NCBI GenBank assembly: GCA_008711295.1
Contig: VUYV01000016.1
Span: forward strand, 56,897-120,896
Direction: 5' to 3'
DNA length: 64,000 nt
DNA from: Anarhynchus alexandrinus
Lineage: Eukaryota > Chordata > Aves > Charadriiformes > Charadriidae
Shown: piece by piece, positions 41,221 through 54,160 of the stretch
Layout of the letters: each line of letters begins with the position of its first letter
Numbering within the stretch: the stretch's first letter is position 1
Translations under genes and position numbers: made by a program
Notes under the pieces: model-generated
Told to the model about the DNA's origin: nothing
Seen by the model: only the letters and a program-made list of their open reading frames with translations
Databases searched by the model: none

Positions 41221-44200
41221 TAGGATTTTAGCGTCACACAGATGCTCTTTGGGCCACGGACTTGGAGAATACGACGGCGGTTTTTTTGTCCCTGATTTAA
41301 TTTCTGGGTTTGACTGTGCGGTTCGGCTCCAAATTACATTGTTTTTTTAGCCAGGACAAGGCAAAGGTCTGGAAGTCTGTACATTGGATTGTGCCAGTCC
41401 CGCTGAGCTCTGAGGCTGCCGGTGGCACCGGGGACCTTGGAGCAGGCCAGCAGGTTTCCTCCATGGAGCATCACACCGCTTGTATTTGATAAAAACGTTC
41501 CTCCAAACAAGGTCTGGTGGAACAACCCCAGGGGTGAAGAACCCCCAGATCAACAGGTTGGATGATCTGCAGGTGTGAGGACAGATCCAGGGCCCATGCA
41601 TGTGTGTGTGTATGAAGTAACTAGAGGAGAGTGATTTATTGGTGGTAAAACACCAAAAGAAAACACACAGCTTGCAGAGAAAGAGGAGATGATGGCTTAT
41701 CTTGGGGGCATCTCGGTGTCTTACAGCCGTGGCTTAGGTCCCAGTTACAGTCCACATGGTGCGGGGAAGCTGTTGGGCTAACTTCATCCTATTTTTCCAT
41801 CCACAATGACTGCATACATCTGGTCATCTTAACTTCTTCCAAGAGCAAAGAGAGAATTATTGAGTTACCCCATGAATTATGATTTTTTGCTGGAGTCCGA
41901 GCTTTGCAAGAACCAGTAAGCACAGAAACGCTGGAGAGGGGATTAAAAAATAACAAGTGACTATTCTCCTGGGTTTTAACCCAATTCCTAACCCAAAGAG
42001 TCTCAGATATGTTTGGATGAGTTTCAGAAAAGCATCCCAACTTTTGGACACAGATCCGAACCACGCTTCAGAAAGGTTTTGAGGTTTGCCCGTCGGTCTG
42101 CGCGCAGCTCTTTGCTGCCCTTGTGCTGCTTCCCCGGGTGCGATAGAGGAGGGCTCTGTCCTTACTGTATCCCAAATCAAAAAAGGGTAAAGCAAACAAA
42201 CAGACTCCCCCGAGGGATACGGAGTGCAACCGTAAAAGAAACAGGTACTCGGTTCCAAAACCAGATGGCAAATTTGAACCATGTCTGAACATGCCAAGAT
42301 ACAGCATGCTACAAAGAGCTCAAACGGAGCATTGCAGATAAAACAAGTACCGATTAAATCACATACTGTCCATATTTCAATCAAAAGTTTGAAATGCATC
42401 CATGACTAGCCAACCAGACAGGCTGAAATCAAGTTGAAGAAGCGGAATGCAGAAAATCTGGCTATTTCTTTGAAAGCAGAATCAAGATACTCGTTGTTAA
42501 TGAAACAACTGCATCTCCACTGCTCATGTTAAAAACTCAGCTCAATGCGCACTGCAACACGTGTATAGATAAAACACATTTCTCTTGCAATTATTTGCCC
42601 TCTGCATCGTGCGGATGCTGATTAACGAAGGCTTGGGAGGCTACAGAAAAATAAGCTGTGGTATTCATGGTGAATGGCTATGCTAAAAACCTCTACTCCT
42701 TTACAGCTCCCTCTGAGACGAGGCGTTTGAGCTAAATTAGCTTCTTCTGGAGAGGTAAGGGCCTTTTCCAGTAATAGGGACTGACAGCAATAAAGGTCTG
42801 AAAGCATGAATAGAAGAGGCGAGCGCTTCCCACTGAACTGAATGTGTTTGGTTTGGGTCTGGAAGGAGTCTGGGAAAGGACCATTTCAAATGCATGCAGT
42901 TGCTACTGCTGCTAGAAGGGGCAAATGTGATGTAAATTGCTTGCACTGAGGGCCATTTAAGATATTTGGAAAGTACTTGCTGGAGACGAGGTGTCCCGAC
43001 AGGGGCAAAGTTAGGTTGATGTATTTCATGGGGGTTGGAGTGGTTTTGTCAAAGTTAATCCACGGCTAACCTAGCTGCTGCCTCCTGAGATCCACCACCA
43101 TAGCTCCTCATGGTTACTCCAAGCAGATCCTATTGGCAGAGGCGTATCTCATGGAGGGCTTTCGGCAACCTGGAGCTGCTGAGCTAATCCAGCCTCCAAA
43201 CATTCACAAAAAACAGTTGAGACAGAGCAGAGCAGCAGATATCCTCCCTGGTCAGTGGTAGGGGCCATGGCAATTGTGACCTCTTGCCATGGTGGTTGCC
43301 ACCACAGCTGGGTGTGTGAACGCTGCCTCTTCCATGGATTCATCGCTAGACAACATACCTTCCCATTTCTTAGCTTCTGTGGCCTTGTCTGATGTACGGT
43401 TTGAGCTTTTAGCAAACATAACTACTCCATAATGAAATATTAGATACATCGACATGGGTATAAACTATTTCTGTGTGGTATTTAACCTTTTGGACTCAGC
43501 AGACCAAATTCCCAGCTTGAAAGCCGCACTGCAAGTGAAATGAGAATCTACACAGCTAGGTCTTTGTTTCCTTTTTTTTTCTCTCCTTAAGTAACATAAA
43601 AAGCAATAAAGGAGCATCTGAGAGCAGCTCTAATTGCACTTTAAAAAGCTGTACAACGGGCTAAGTCTCCTGCAGGTATTGTGGTGTGTTTTAAGAGGGT
43701 CTGGAAAGGTCATAGCAGGGTAGCTTGGTGCACACTTATAGGGACCAACCCCTCCAAGGGTGAGGAGAAAGTACGAAAGGTAACTGGGAAGTGGTGGTGC
43801 ATCCATCGACCTGACACTGAACAGGAGAGGAGGGACCGAGCCGGGAAAGGGCAGGAAGAGAGTCTCACCACCCCCAAGATCTTGGATATGAAGGAGAAGG
43901 GAGGTGCAGGAATGCAGAGTGATGGGGCTGGGAAAGGGATGCAGGCAGAAAAGCCTGGATGCCCATCAGAGGGGGAAAGATGCTGCAATCATCAGGGTGC
44001 ACGATGGGGATAGCCTGGATGAGAGGGGTTGAATTCCCTGGATGAGCAAGGAGGGCTGGCTTCAGTGCCAGCAGGACTTGCAAGGTTTAGTCACCAATGA
44101 GGAGACCTAGAGAGAAATGGGCATTGCCTGAAGGAGCTGGAGCTCCGCCAGATGTGGTGGCCAACACCCTGACCCTTTTAAGTCAGAAGAGCAGAGAAGG

Positions 44201-45418
44201 ATGATGACTGCGGCATTCCCCCAGGTAGGGAAAGTCCTGGGCTGTGACTCTTCCCCCCTTCATGGCTGGTGATGCTGGAGGCTACGCGCTGCAGCTCCCT
44301 CAGCTCTGGGTAGGGATGCGAACCAGGGCAACTGGCTGCTGTGCTCACATCACTGCTGTGGCGGCAACTCCATCTCGAGCAGCGGGAGGCTGAGGGGAAG
44401 CAGTATCCCCCCTTTCCTGGGGGCAGTGCTCGCGCGGGCTGGTTCCTACACCGGATCATATTTTTGAGATACGATCTGAACAGCCATACACATCCATGTA
44501 TGCACGCTATATCACATTCCTATCGTTTACATTAAGAATTGATGTGGTGTTAACATGGTTGCATTTGCCTCCTTCTGGAAACGAAACTAACATTGACTTT
44601 AAGACCTAGGATAAGGTACAAATTTGAAAGACTATATAGACCATATATGACACACAGGTATAAATGTAAAAATATTTGCAGAATTGGTAGTTCAGAATTT
44701 CTCTTCTTCAAGTTAAAGGAAAAGTTAAAGAAAAGCTAAAACCATCACATTAAAAAAAAAGCTAATTTTAAAAGATAATTATTTTTATAAGCACAAAAAT
44801 GTTCCTAATAACTAACACACAGCAAAACTGAGTAAGCTAACATTCAGATTATACCAGAATTGTTGAGACTGCGACAAACAAAAAGGCTAGGAAGTTGTAC
44901 ATATTTTTCTTTTTTTTTTTTTTTTTTTTAAATAAAGATCTCCCTGTACAGCAAGCGGCAGCGGGGTTTGTGTCGCTGCAGCACCCTGGCGCAGGCGGGG
45001 AGCCTCGGGGTCCCGCAATGTGCTTCCACTTAGCGGCTGCACAGAACATGATGGATGAAACTGGACTCCACATGCTGCTTGGAGAACCACTCGGCTCCAT
45101 CCTGCCCCATCTCTCTTCCTGCTGCAGACGTGCAGGATAGCCAAGGGGATGCAGAATCAGTGGTATTAACAACGTAGGATTAATTAATACATCTCTCCTC
45201 CCAGCCCAGGATGGGTGGAGGCAGAGAAGATCTCAGGTAAGGGTAACTGTACCTTTAAATAACACATTATGTTTCCTGGCACATTTTCTGCTAAATGCAA
45301 GTAGTTATACGCTGCTAATTAAAGTTTTTTCCTGAATAACGTTCGGTGTGAAGCAGCCAAGACAAATGAACCATTTGCAATAAACTAATAAACTCCTGGA
45401 CTATCAACAACAGGTTGT
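41221..45418. other. Intergenic, no gene seen
   Basis: Unique sequence. 44490-44900 is AT-rich. A T-run at 44911-44929 is followed by AATAAA. Open frames (for example 41857-42399 minus and 43681-44013 plus) have no recognisable motifs. Confidence 0.45.
44911..44929. repeat. Poly-T run
   Basis: Nineteen T residues. No retroposed body is recognisable next to it on either side. Confidence 0.9.
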
Positions 45419-45419
<1 letters not shown>

Positions 45420-45449
<30 letters not shown>

Positions 45450-45458
45450 GCTGCTGCT
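45420..45458. repeat. (CTA)n-(GCT)n trinucleotide microsatellite
   Basis: About ten ACT/CTA units pass into three GCT units. Likely length-polymorphic. Confidence 0.95.
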
Positions 45459-45547
45459 ATGTTTCAAAAGGCACCCATCGGGTTTGATATTCCTTTAGAT
45501 ATTCTGCTGGTACTTGTCAGCAACCAAGACAGTATTCGGCTAACGAC

Positions 45548-45570
45548 NNNNNNNNNNNNNNNNNNNNNNN
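45548..45570. other. Assembly gap (23 Ns)
   Basis: The gap is directly followed by A11G9, so it was probably caused by a homopolymer. Confidence 0.95.
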
Positions 45571-47514
45571 AAAAAAAAAAAGGGGGGGGGGAAGAAATTC
45601 AACATTCAACCAAAACACTCCAAACCAAGCAAAACACCAGCAAAATCTAGACCGTCTCTGAAAGAATTGGATCCCACAAAGTCTTTACCAGACGTCCACT
45701 GCCAAGTCTAAACACGTTCAAATTGGTGAGTCAGGACCCAAACATTCATGGAATCAGCTGCCGAGTGAAGGCACTTGAAAGGCTCCTCTTTTCACTCTCC
45801 AATGCCTTTTGAGCCTCACTAACCCACAGAGATGATATTGTTGAGTTTTTCTCGGCAGTCACACGGGCTAGAAACACGGTGTTTTTAAAAATGAAAACCA
45901 AAAGTCTCATAAGGTCCCACGCTTCCAGGAAATTGAGCTTTCATAAACACACCGTGGCCTGGCGGGCCTTTTCACTCCTGGTGCTCTTGCCTTAAAAATA
46001 GAGAGAGGCTATCTAGACTCATGTGAAATAAGCATTTTAACCTGTCCTTCAGCAGTTGCAACAACATTTTTTCACCTCACCTTCAAGACGGCGCCCCACC
46101 AGCTGTCAGTCAAATCCCCACCTACAGCAATACAGTGCAAAACTGCCAGAACCGGCACACAGAGCTGATCATATCAATACATCCAAGTGAGCAAATGAAT
46201 TCCTAAGCTAAGCAAATTGTGCTAAATTTGATTGTAGAGTACACGTCATCCTTCTTCGGTGCCCTTGCGTTATGTACATATTTGAGTTTTCCAAATTCAC
46301 AGCCCTGTTTCACGAATTACTACTGCACTGGACATGCGTAAACTCACAATCACATCCATAAAGCCTCCATCCTAATTCCCAGGCTGAAAAACTGGATAAA
46401 TCTGGGGATATCTGGACCTGCAGCAGTTTTACCTGTAGCTTGTATCCAACCATGTGATTAGCACCAACCACGGTGCTCACCTAGCTCACCTAGCATGGTG
46501 CTCACCTAGCAGCTCAGCATCCCTTGTTTCCTCCCATGAAGCAGGGGATGGAGATGGGTGATACTGCTGGGATGTGCTCCTGGTGATGTGCCATCCTGGT
46601 CCCACCTCAGCCCTGCAAACACAGTACAGACCCAGGCACCGACGCCGGAGCTACGCTGCAAGGGAGCAAAAGTGGTAGAACTAAGCTCACACGAAATTTT
46701 TTAAGACCTTAACCAGCCCACATCAGACAAGATCTCCCATGTTCTGGCTCAAGCTCAGTATCAAGGGCAAGAGGGTGCTCCAGGCAAGGTGACCGAAGGA
46801 GGAAGACTAATGTCGGGGCTGCGCTGTGTGCAGCCCCTCCATACGGACCCAGTCGTCTTGTCCTCCTGGTGAGATGATCAAACCCCAGACAAGCCTGCCA
46901 TCCTGCTGCTGGGCTTCACAGCACAATTAAGGCAGCCAGAAAGACGGAAATTAAAAAAATCCCTTAAGATGCCCTTTCTCCTCCAACCAAAGCAGCTTTT
47001 TAAAGAAACCAATCTTTTTTTTTTTTTTTAATGAGGCATTAAGTCCTTTTCCTTCCCCTTAAAAATGCACAAAATCTTTAATTTTCCTTCTTTCCTTTTT
47101 TTTTTCCCCCTATTCTTTAAATGGAAATAAAGGTAAAAACGGCAGAGGGAAACCCCATGAACCAAAAAATCCAAGCAAAACATGTGGTATATAATGAAAT
47201 ATAAAACCCCATAAAATGAAACTAAGAAAATGTTTCTACTTCAGCTGCTCTAAAAAAAACAAGGACAAATTCCAAACGTGTTGAAAAATATTTTGCTTAT
47301 TTTAATTTTTCAAGGAAATTGAATTATTTTCCATGTGCATCCAGTTATCAATGCCTGAAACTGGCAAATGCGTGCAATATTATCTTGTCTGCGGAGCGGC
47401 AGATACCTTCCTTTTTCTCAGGGAAGTGCCCTTTTCATTTAATTTTGTTTCTCATGGCACATTTTGAAAGGAAGTCATACCCAAGCTTCAGATCACGCCT
47501 GAATGGCATAATTC
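45571..47514. other. Intergenic, no gene seen
   Basis: Unique sequence with a triple GCTCACCTA motif at 46475-46508 and pyrimidine runs at 47011-47110. Confidence 0.45.
46475..46508. repeat. GCTCACCTA x3
   Basis: Copies lie at 46475, 46484 and 46500, the first two directly adjacent. Each contains CACCT, the core bound by ZEB/SNAI-type zinc fingers. Confidence 0.85.
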
Positions 47515-48040
47515 TTGGGACAGCCAGAAGGGCTTGAGTTAAAAACAGAGGGATTCATGGAGCATAAGCTGTTTCACTTATCAAAAAGAAGATCAAGAGG
47601 CAATTTGATTATGGTGCATAAATACCTTTGTGAAACAAAAAATACCATGTGCTTAAAGGGTTTGGAGGGTTTTTTTTGTGTGCGTTTTTTTCTTTTTTTT
47701 TTTTTAAATCATGAAGAAAAAGGGATAAAAAGAAGTAACAGCTGAAGGCTGAAGCCAGGCAAACCCAAACATGAAACAAAGTACATGGAGGCTGACCATC
47801 TGAACGACCAGCTGCAGTGGTGGACCTTGCAGCTTTTGAAGTTGTGATACCAAGTCAGATTAAAGCAGGTCTTCCAAAATGCCATCCAAATGCAAGTTAT
47901 TGGGGTTTTTTCTTTTTTTTTTTTTTTTATTTTTTTTTTAAGAGTAACTGAGAGGGGAAATTCAATGGGTTAGGTTATACTGGAGAAAAGCCTAGAAAAT
48001 TTAATGATCCCTTCTGGCCTGAAAAATCTATGAATCTATT
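47515..48040 (+). mobile_element. CR1-type LINE 3' end with terminal TCTATGAAT words
   Basis: The 5' part translates as KLFHLSKRRSRGNLIMVHKYL, matching the CR1 ORF2 pattern LFSLEKRRLRGDLI.VY.YL. The 3' part contains CAAGTTATTGGGG and then GATCCCTTCTGGCCTGAAAA followed by TCTATGAATCTAT, which is the characteristic CR1 3' tail with its 8-bp terminal repeats. T-rich insertions at 47671-47705 and 47905-47940 interrupt it. It is old and 5'-truncated, with no intact frame. Confidence 0.75.
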
Positions 48041-51000
48041 TAAAATGTGATTCCCCACTTGATTTAAATAAATCCCATTTACAGTACAGTTCAAAAATAT
48101 GCTGGCCTTTGGTTACTCGTCATGCTGCCAACTCCTAAACTCACCTGCCCTAACGTGTCTTTACTATTTGGCAAAATGTTTCTCTTCGCTGGGCTTGCCT
48201 ATATATTTGTTTCGAAAAAAGCTTGACAAAGCTTTCTCATTGTATTTCAAAAAGAAAAATGTTCTCCCTACATCTGGAAATACTAAAAAAGTGCTTTCTT
48301 ACAGTATTTTTTTTTACTACGTATGGACAAGGTCCTGACCCTTATTATTGGAGCTCGAATCCAGATGGGAGGCTGTACGGTTCTAATCATTGGAGGGGAT
48401 TCCCTTTTGAAGCCACGTACATCTTTGGAGACGTTTGGGCTTTCAAGAAGTTATCATTTCTGGGAGGTCTGTTGGGAAGGTTTTAAATAGTTTGGGAACT
48501 TCCTTCTTTCCAAGGGAGACGGAGCGCACATACGTGTGTGCCTGGAGCATAAGGATTCCCCAAGTGACATACCCACATGCCCATATTTTAACCCATTTTT
48601 TTTTAAAGCAAAGAATTCCCCTTATTTTAATATGCTCTTCTCCCAAACAGATCTTTTCTTCCACTAGCTATTCAGAAACACAGCACCGCATTAAATAAAT
48701 ACCAGTTATGATACCAGTGGTAATCTAAAACCAGAAGCAGCAATTGGGGAGAATATAGCTGAAGTTTGTCAAGATGATTTTGATGGAATGTTTTCCATTA
48801 GTGACTGCCATTTCGTTAAAAAATGAAACTTGCTAGAACGGCCTGCCTTTGAAAAGTTTGGTATAAAACACCAAAAAAAAGAGCATGTATTGGAGCAGGA
48901 TGCCTTGATGGTCTCTTTGGAAACCATTTTGAAATATCTACATAAAAACAAAGCCAAAATCAAGACGTAAAAGATTCACTTTTTGTCTAAACAACGCTCA
49001 GGCTGATCCAAGAGAATTTTTATAATGAAGTTTTGTGGGGGAAAAAAAGCAAACAACAAAAAATCTGTTGTTTTCTGATTGAGCACGAAAAAAACATGTG
49101 AAAGGCAAGAATTTCTTCTGGAGCGGAAATCCAAGTTCCGGCTGCTCCAGAGTGCAGCGGTGCTGTTAGGACGGAGATGCAGTTAGAAATACTTTTGCCA
49201 TGTGCATCGCACATGGATCCGTTTTGCAGCTGATTATAGCCCATGCCGCGTTTAAGGCTCCGACAGTAAAAAGAATGAAAAAGGAAACTTTCAAATCCAC
49301 ATAATTATACTTAAAATATAGCACTGTCCACTTTTCACATGGACTGAAGACAAAAGAGTCTAAAATTTTAAGAGCTCACAAATAAAATACGATATAGCTT
49401 GGAGAACTATTAGAATTACACGAACTATTTTAATTGCCCATGCCAAAAATAAAATTGCTGAGACTCCTCTGCACTGGCTGTGCTCCAGCTTGGCCAAACT
49501 CCTGCCGCTGGCCGGGCTTGTGCACTGCATCAGTACCCAGCAGCTGGGCCTGAAGGACCCAACCGAGTACCATTTTTTAAGGCCATTACCCCAGTTTTTC
49601 AAGATCACTTGCAGAAACTGGGGAGGCAAAGCGTCTGGCAGAGCGGCAGGTCTGCAGAAGAACCAAAAGCAAGACCTGATGGAGCCTAGGTGGAATATAC
49701 CTTGCTACTGCTTAAAAACAAAGCAAAACAAACAAACAAGCCAACCCACAAAAGATAGGCAATCACATTTGCAACCATCACTGAGAGCACTGCCACAAGA
49801 CATGTGGCTCTGCTCAAGACCGGAACAGTCTAAGATGTAGTACCGAGAACCAGAGGAAAGGATGGAGAACAGTCCGAGCCCATAAAACCCCGACCTGCTG
49901 AATGAAAGAAATGAGCCCAGCTTCTTTCAGAGCAGCCCGAGTGTGACCATGGCAATAAACCTTCAGAGATGCAAATGGTGAACGCAGACAGGAAGGCAAC
50001 CATCCATTTTTAGGTCTATGGCTGATAGGGCAATAAATCACGCATAAAACTGCAGGCTAAGGATGGAGTAGCAATGCAAGAAGTGGGCTGGGTAGTGAGC
50101 CTCCATCTTTTAATGAGGAGAAGACGAGTCTGGGTCTGCTTTTGCAGGCTGTTTGGAACAGCCAGAAGGAATCCAGCCTGGTGGGAGAAGGAGCTATGAC
50201 CCCAGTTAACCCCACCAGTCCTCTCCTTAGGGTTCTGATTCACTGAAATAGCACCCAGATCATTGCTCCAGGACATGGCTAATTTAACCTGAGGTCCTAA
50301 CTCCAGGAATTGCTCATCCTGCATGAGCATCTTAAACATCTCGATTCGCAGGGGTGCTTTGATGACTCTCCCACAGCCTGTTTTTTAGCCAAAATTAAAT
50401 TTCCAAGAGGCCACAGAACCCAAGACCAGGTCAGAGGTTGATCCCACAGACAAGTGTTCTCACAGGGCACAAGAAACTAAAATTCAAGTCCTTTGTCCCA
50501 AGAAACACATATTCAGCCAGCACTAACGAACAAGTGCCCCATATCCACTAAGGAGAACTGTACAACCCTGCCTCAATAAAGGCAAAATAACACAGTGAAA
50601 TGCTTCAGCAACTGTACTGGCAGCAGAAGGATTTACATTGCCCCAAAGTCACAACGCAGAGGGATGGTGTGGGTTGACCTTACCAGGCTCTTCCCTCAAG
50701 CTGAACCAGGAAATATTTCATATGTTTCAATGGCTCAGAGCAAAATAAAAACAAACAAACAAAGGGGTGTGTGTAGGCAAGAGATTTCAAACATTTCAAT
50801 ACCTACATACCTCCACCAACTTCCTAAATTAAAACCAGCTGAACCGGATTTTTTTCCCTTTCAAATTTGGTGGAAAAACGTTCTTAGCCAGCCAAGACCA
50901 TATGTGCCAATTTTCAGCTCAGAAGGCATTTTTGGATGCCAGAGAAAGAGGACGGGAGTTACAGATTTATAGCAGAAGTGCCATCTCAGAAGTATCTGAG

Positions 51001-52079
51001 CTGGGCTGGCAGGGCGCTGCAACTCAAGCGTGCTTCTTGCTGCAACCACAATTGAAACCGGCTTCAGGAGGTCTGCCACAAGTCCGAGAAACAGAAAGAG
51101 GGCTCTCAAGTTTCAGGACAGCCCCGTTCAGGGAGTTACGTAGGCTGGTGAAGCGCTGGAGGCACGCGTGCCATCCCATGGTCTTCAGCACGCCCTCTCA
51201 GATCCCCCCCCGGGAACAACACTAACATCATGGTTCAGCTCTTGGAGGATGCGAGACCCTAGATGAATTCATCCCTAGAGTGCTGGGTTGGTTTTTTTTT
51301 TTTGAGCTGTGATACATATGTCCACTTGTTGCTAATTCTTTACAACGGTTATGTAGGTAATTTCCTCATTTGCTGTTTTCCTTGGAATTTGAAATACATA
51401 GCTGACTCCCCATTTTGGGATGGGTTTATCAGCTGTTTCCCTGAAGGGTTCTGGATATTTTCCAACAGTTCCCAGCTGTGCCAGTGGATAATGCTATTCA
51501 AGATGCCAATGGGAATACTCAACAAGTTTCCTATTGTCTATTCCCAATTAATGCGTCGGTATCTGTCCCATGATCTTCGGCAGCAAGAAAGGAGTACAGT
51601 CTGCTAGGCTGAGCACTGACCTCCTCCAGCCAGGGACTCCGCTGTCATCCATCTATCCAAAATATTCAAGATGTGGGTGTCCAGTGTTGGTCATCGATGT
51701 TTTGGAGGTGAAGCATTGTGAAGCTGCTGAATCTACACAGGGAAGAGTTTCTGGAGATATATGTTTTTTTCATTCTTCATTAAAAATCCTAGTGCTTCAT
51801 TTTGCATTTGTACTTGCTGTCACTTTGTCCTTACCCTTTGATGCATCTCAGTTTTCAAATCAACAAACCGGGGCTAGTACTGCATGCTTTGCAAAGGTCC
51901 TGCGCTTTGAGAAAGATACAGACCCGTTGGAGATCGCTGGTGAAGAGTACCCTGGAAAACACGACCCCCGAGGAAGGAAGGACAAATGGTATTGTTCACT
52001 TTACAGAAAACTGAGATGAGACAGGATAACAGTTAAGGTTACTGCAAAATGGAAAGGACTGAGCCTCTGCACATCACTA
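48041..52079. other. Intergenic, no gene seen
   Basis: Unique sequence, AT-rich at 48660-49420. The 149-codon frame at 51570-52019 has no recognised domain and is judged spurious. A T13 run follows GGTTGG at about 51292-51304. Confidence 0.45.
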
Positions 52080-52150
52080 CGGACAAGAAAAGAAGTCAAG
52101 GTTTTAAGCTGCAGCAAGGAAGATATGGATTGGATACTCAGTTACCTTCT
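52080..52150 (+). mobile_element. Possible CR1-type LINE fragment
   Basis: GGTTTTAAGCTGCAGCAAGG and AGATATGGATTGGATACT translate as GFKLQQGRYGLDT. This resembles the CR1 GLKLRQGRFRLDIR segment. Very short. Confidence 0.35.
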
Positions 52151-52641
52151 GTAATGGTTAGAGAAACTCATCAAGAGCTCGCCGGGGCAGGCCGTGCAAT
52201 CTCCATCACTTGTGGTAGGAAGAAGACCCTGGGTGCAACTGCCAGGAAGGGGCTTGGTGTGACCAAGCCCTCTCCGTGGTGGGGCTGGATGAGAAGACCT
52301 CTCCACACCCCTTCCAGCCCTATTTGTCAGGGATGCCATGCCGTGCGCCTCCCTGCGCGGTAAGCTAACCTTCTGGAATGTTTGGATAACTGCACACTGA
52401 AAAAAACCACTTTTCTCTGCCTTGGCAGCCATTCACAGACCTAAACACAAACAGCTGGATCCCATTTCTCTGGCTTCAGAAGATGAGAGCGGCAAGGTAG
52501 AAAGATTGATTGACATTAAAGTTTAGATTAAATGAGTCATTTAAATCGATAAGGAATCAGCCTGAGTTGAATTAAGTCACTTAAAGCTGATTTAAGCGTG
52601 CCCCAGGAATATTCAGCTACCCTGATTTAAGAACTTGCCTT

Positions 52642-52666
52642 CAGACCAGTGAGCATCACTGGTCTG
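52642..52666. repeat. Perfect 11-bp hairpin
   Basis: CAGACCAGTGA, loop GCA, TCACTGGTCTG. Confidence 0.92.
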
Positions 52667-52794
52667 GATGAGAAATTAGATCCATCAAAGCATGGCTGAG
52701 ACCTTCAAGCCACAAAACTCCCAGATTTACAAAGGTATGAGGAGAGGTACGCACACAGACAGGCAAATTTGTAACCACCCACCCCAAACCAGAT

Positions 52795-52885
52795 AATTTC
52801 AATGATTTTTAAGGTCATAAAGGATCATTAGAACATTACAGTGGGACCTTATGTCTAATGCTGCTGGGAGAGTACATATACACTA
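52795..52885 (-). mobile_element. CR1-type LINE 3' fragment (antisense)
   Basis: GATTTTTAAGGTCATAAAGG and ATCATTAGAACATTACAGTG match the reverse complement of the CR1 tail (the same region as GATCCCTTCTGGCCTG at 48008) plus the adjoining segment, with loss of the terminal 8-mers. Confidence 0.45.
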
Positions 52886-53855
52886 GTGTATTAACTAGAG
52901 TCTGGAAAAACACAAGAGAAATCATATTTACTTGCTTAGTTTTCACACTCTTCCCTAAGCCTTCACCACTGGGTGTTGCTCCTGTGGGTCCTTCCACTCC
53001 TACGTAAGCCAACTGGCTGGCCCAGACGGGCTGTCCTCAGAGGGCAGTTGGAAGAAGCGGAGACTGGCTCATGCCCAGACCAACTCCTTGGCTCTGCTTT
53101 GTTTCCCTGCAGCATCAAATCACCCAAACACCACTTGCTACAGATGGAGAGAAAGGTCACTGCATTATAATTCTGCAAGCCCTCGGAAAAGCCATCTCTT
53201 TTATACAACAGATCACCAAACCACCAGGATTTTCCCCAAACCGCTAGCAAACGATGCATATGAAGGTGCAATGCCCGGTGTCGGTACTGGGATGGCAATG
53301 TTTTGGTGACACCCAGAGGCAAGGCACTGGGATACCTTTGGACCTCTTGCATGTCCTAGTGAGCTGTCACTCCATCGCTTTGCTCCAAAGGGAATTGACC
53401 CAGGGCTGAAACATTAGGAGAGAGGGGGGGAATTCATCCTTTGCAAGGGGTTTAGGTTTTTGGGGGGACAGAGGGGTTGCGGTTTTGGGGGTTTTTGTTG
53501 TTGGTTTTTTTTTTTTTTGGAAATACTCAATTTTTCCACTGAATCCTCATACTGCTGAACCGTGATCTTAGCAGCAGGGTTTCACCCCCCATCCAATATC
53601 CAGAGCCCCCCATGTGCCTCCAACTCCGGGAATCCATTTACATGTACCACTCATTCCCAAACGCCTTCTCCCCGTTTCCAGGCATCGTCTATGTACGGAT
53701 TAGCCCTGGGACCATATGTCTGAAACATTTCATCGCACCGGCACAGCTGAAAGTAGTTGGTGTTTCGTATGATCTACCTCAGGCCGTGGAGTTGTATCAT
53801 GCCAGGGAACATATGTCTGCTGTTTGCTGGAGCGCAGCGATAAAATGAAACATGC
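52886..53855. other. Intergenic, no gene seen
   Basis: Unique sequence with a G/T-rich low-complexity tract at 53450-53520 (GGGG, TTTTGGGGG, TTGGT13). Confidence 0.45.
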
Positions 53856-54160
53856 TGCCTGCTATTTACCCTTCAGCTCCGTTTCGGATTGCCTGCTGCC
53901 ACCGCTTTTCACGCTAATTCATCACCATCGCGTGCGATTAAACGTAGATGAGCAGTATATTAACCTGCGCAAGGGCTGGTTGGATGCGAGCATCCTCCCA
54001 GCGTCGGATGCCTGATATTGCCGGCGCGGTAATTTCAGCCCCGGGAATGTCGTCTTCCCGCGTTTGTAACCCGGGGAATGAGCTCAGAGCAAGGTTAAGA
54101 TGCAGCGAAAAGACAATGAACTCGGATGCTGGTAGGAAGCAATTAATGTAGCAGCTCATG
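53856..54160. promoter_or_regulatory. Candidate regulatory element, CpG-retaining
   Basis: Unique sequence with an unusual density of intact CpGs (ATCGCGTGCGATTAAACG, GCCGGCGCGG, GTCGTCTTCCCGCG) mixed with ATTA cores, lying inside AT-rich DNA without repeats. This is the best single enhancer candidate on composition in the right half. Confidence 0.35.

Noticed and set aside
44911..44936. T19 next to AATAAA as the end of a processed pseudogene
   Set aside because: No coding or UTR similarity on either side and no clear target-site duplication.
51570..52019. 149-codon open frame
   Set aside because: No recognisable domain, signal or neighbour support. Part of the region may be repeat-derived.
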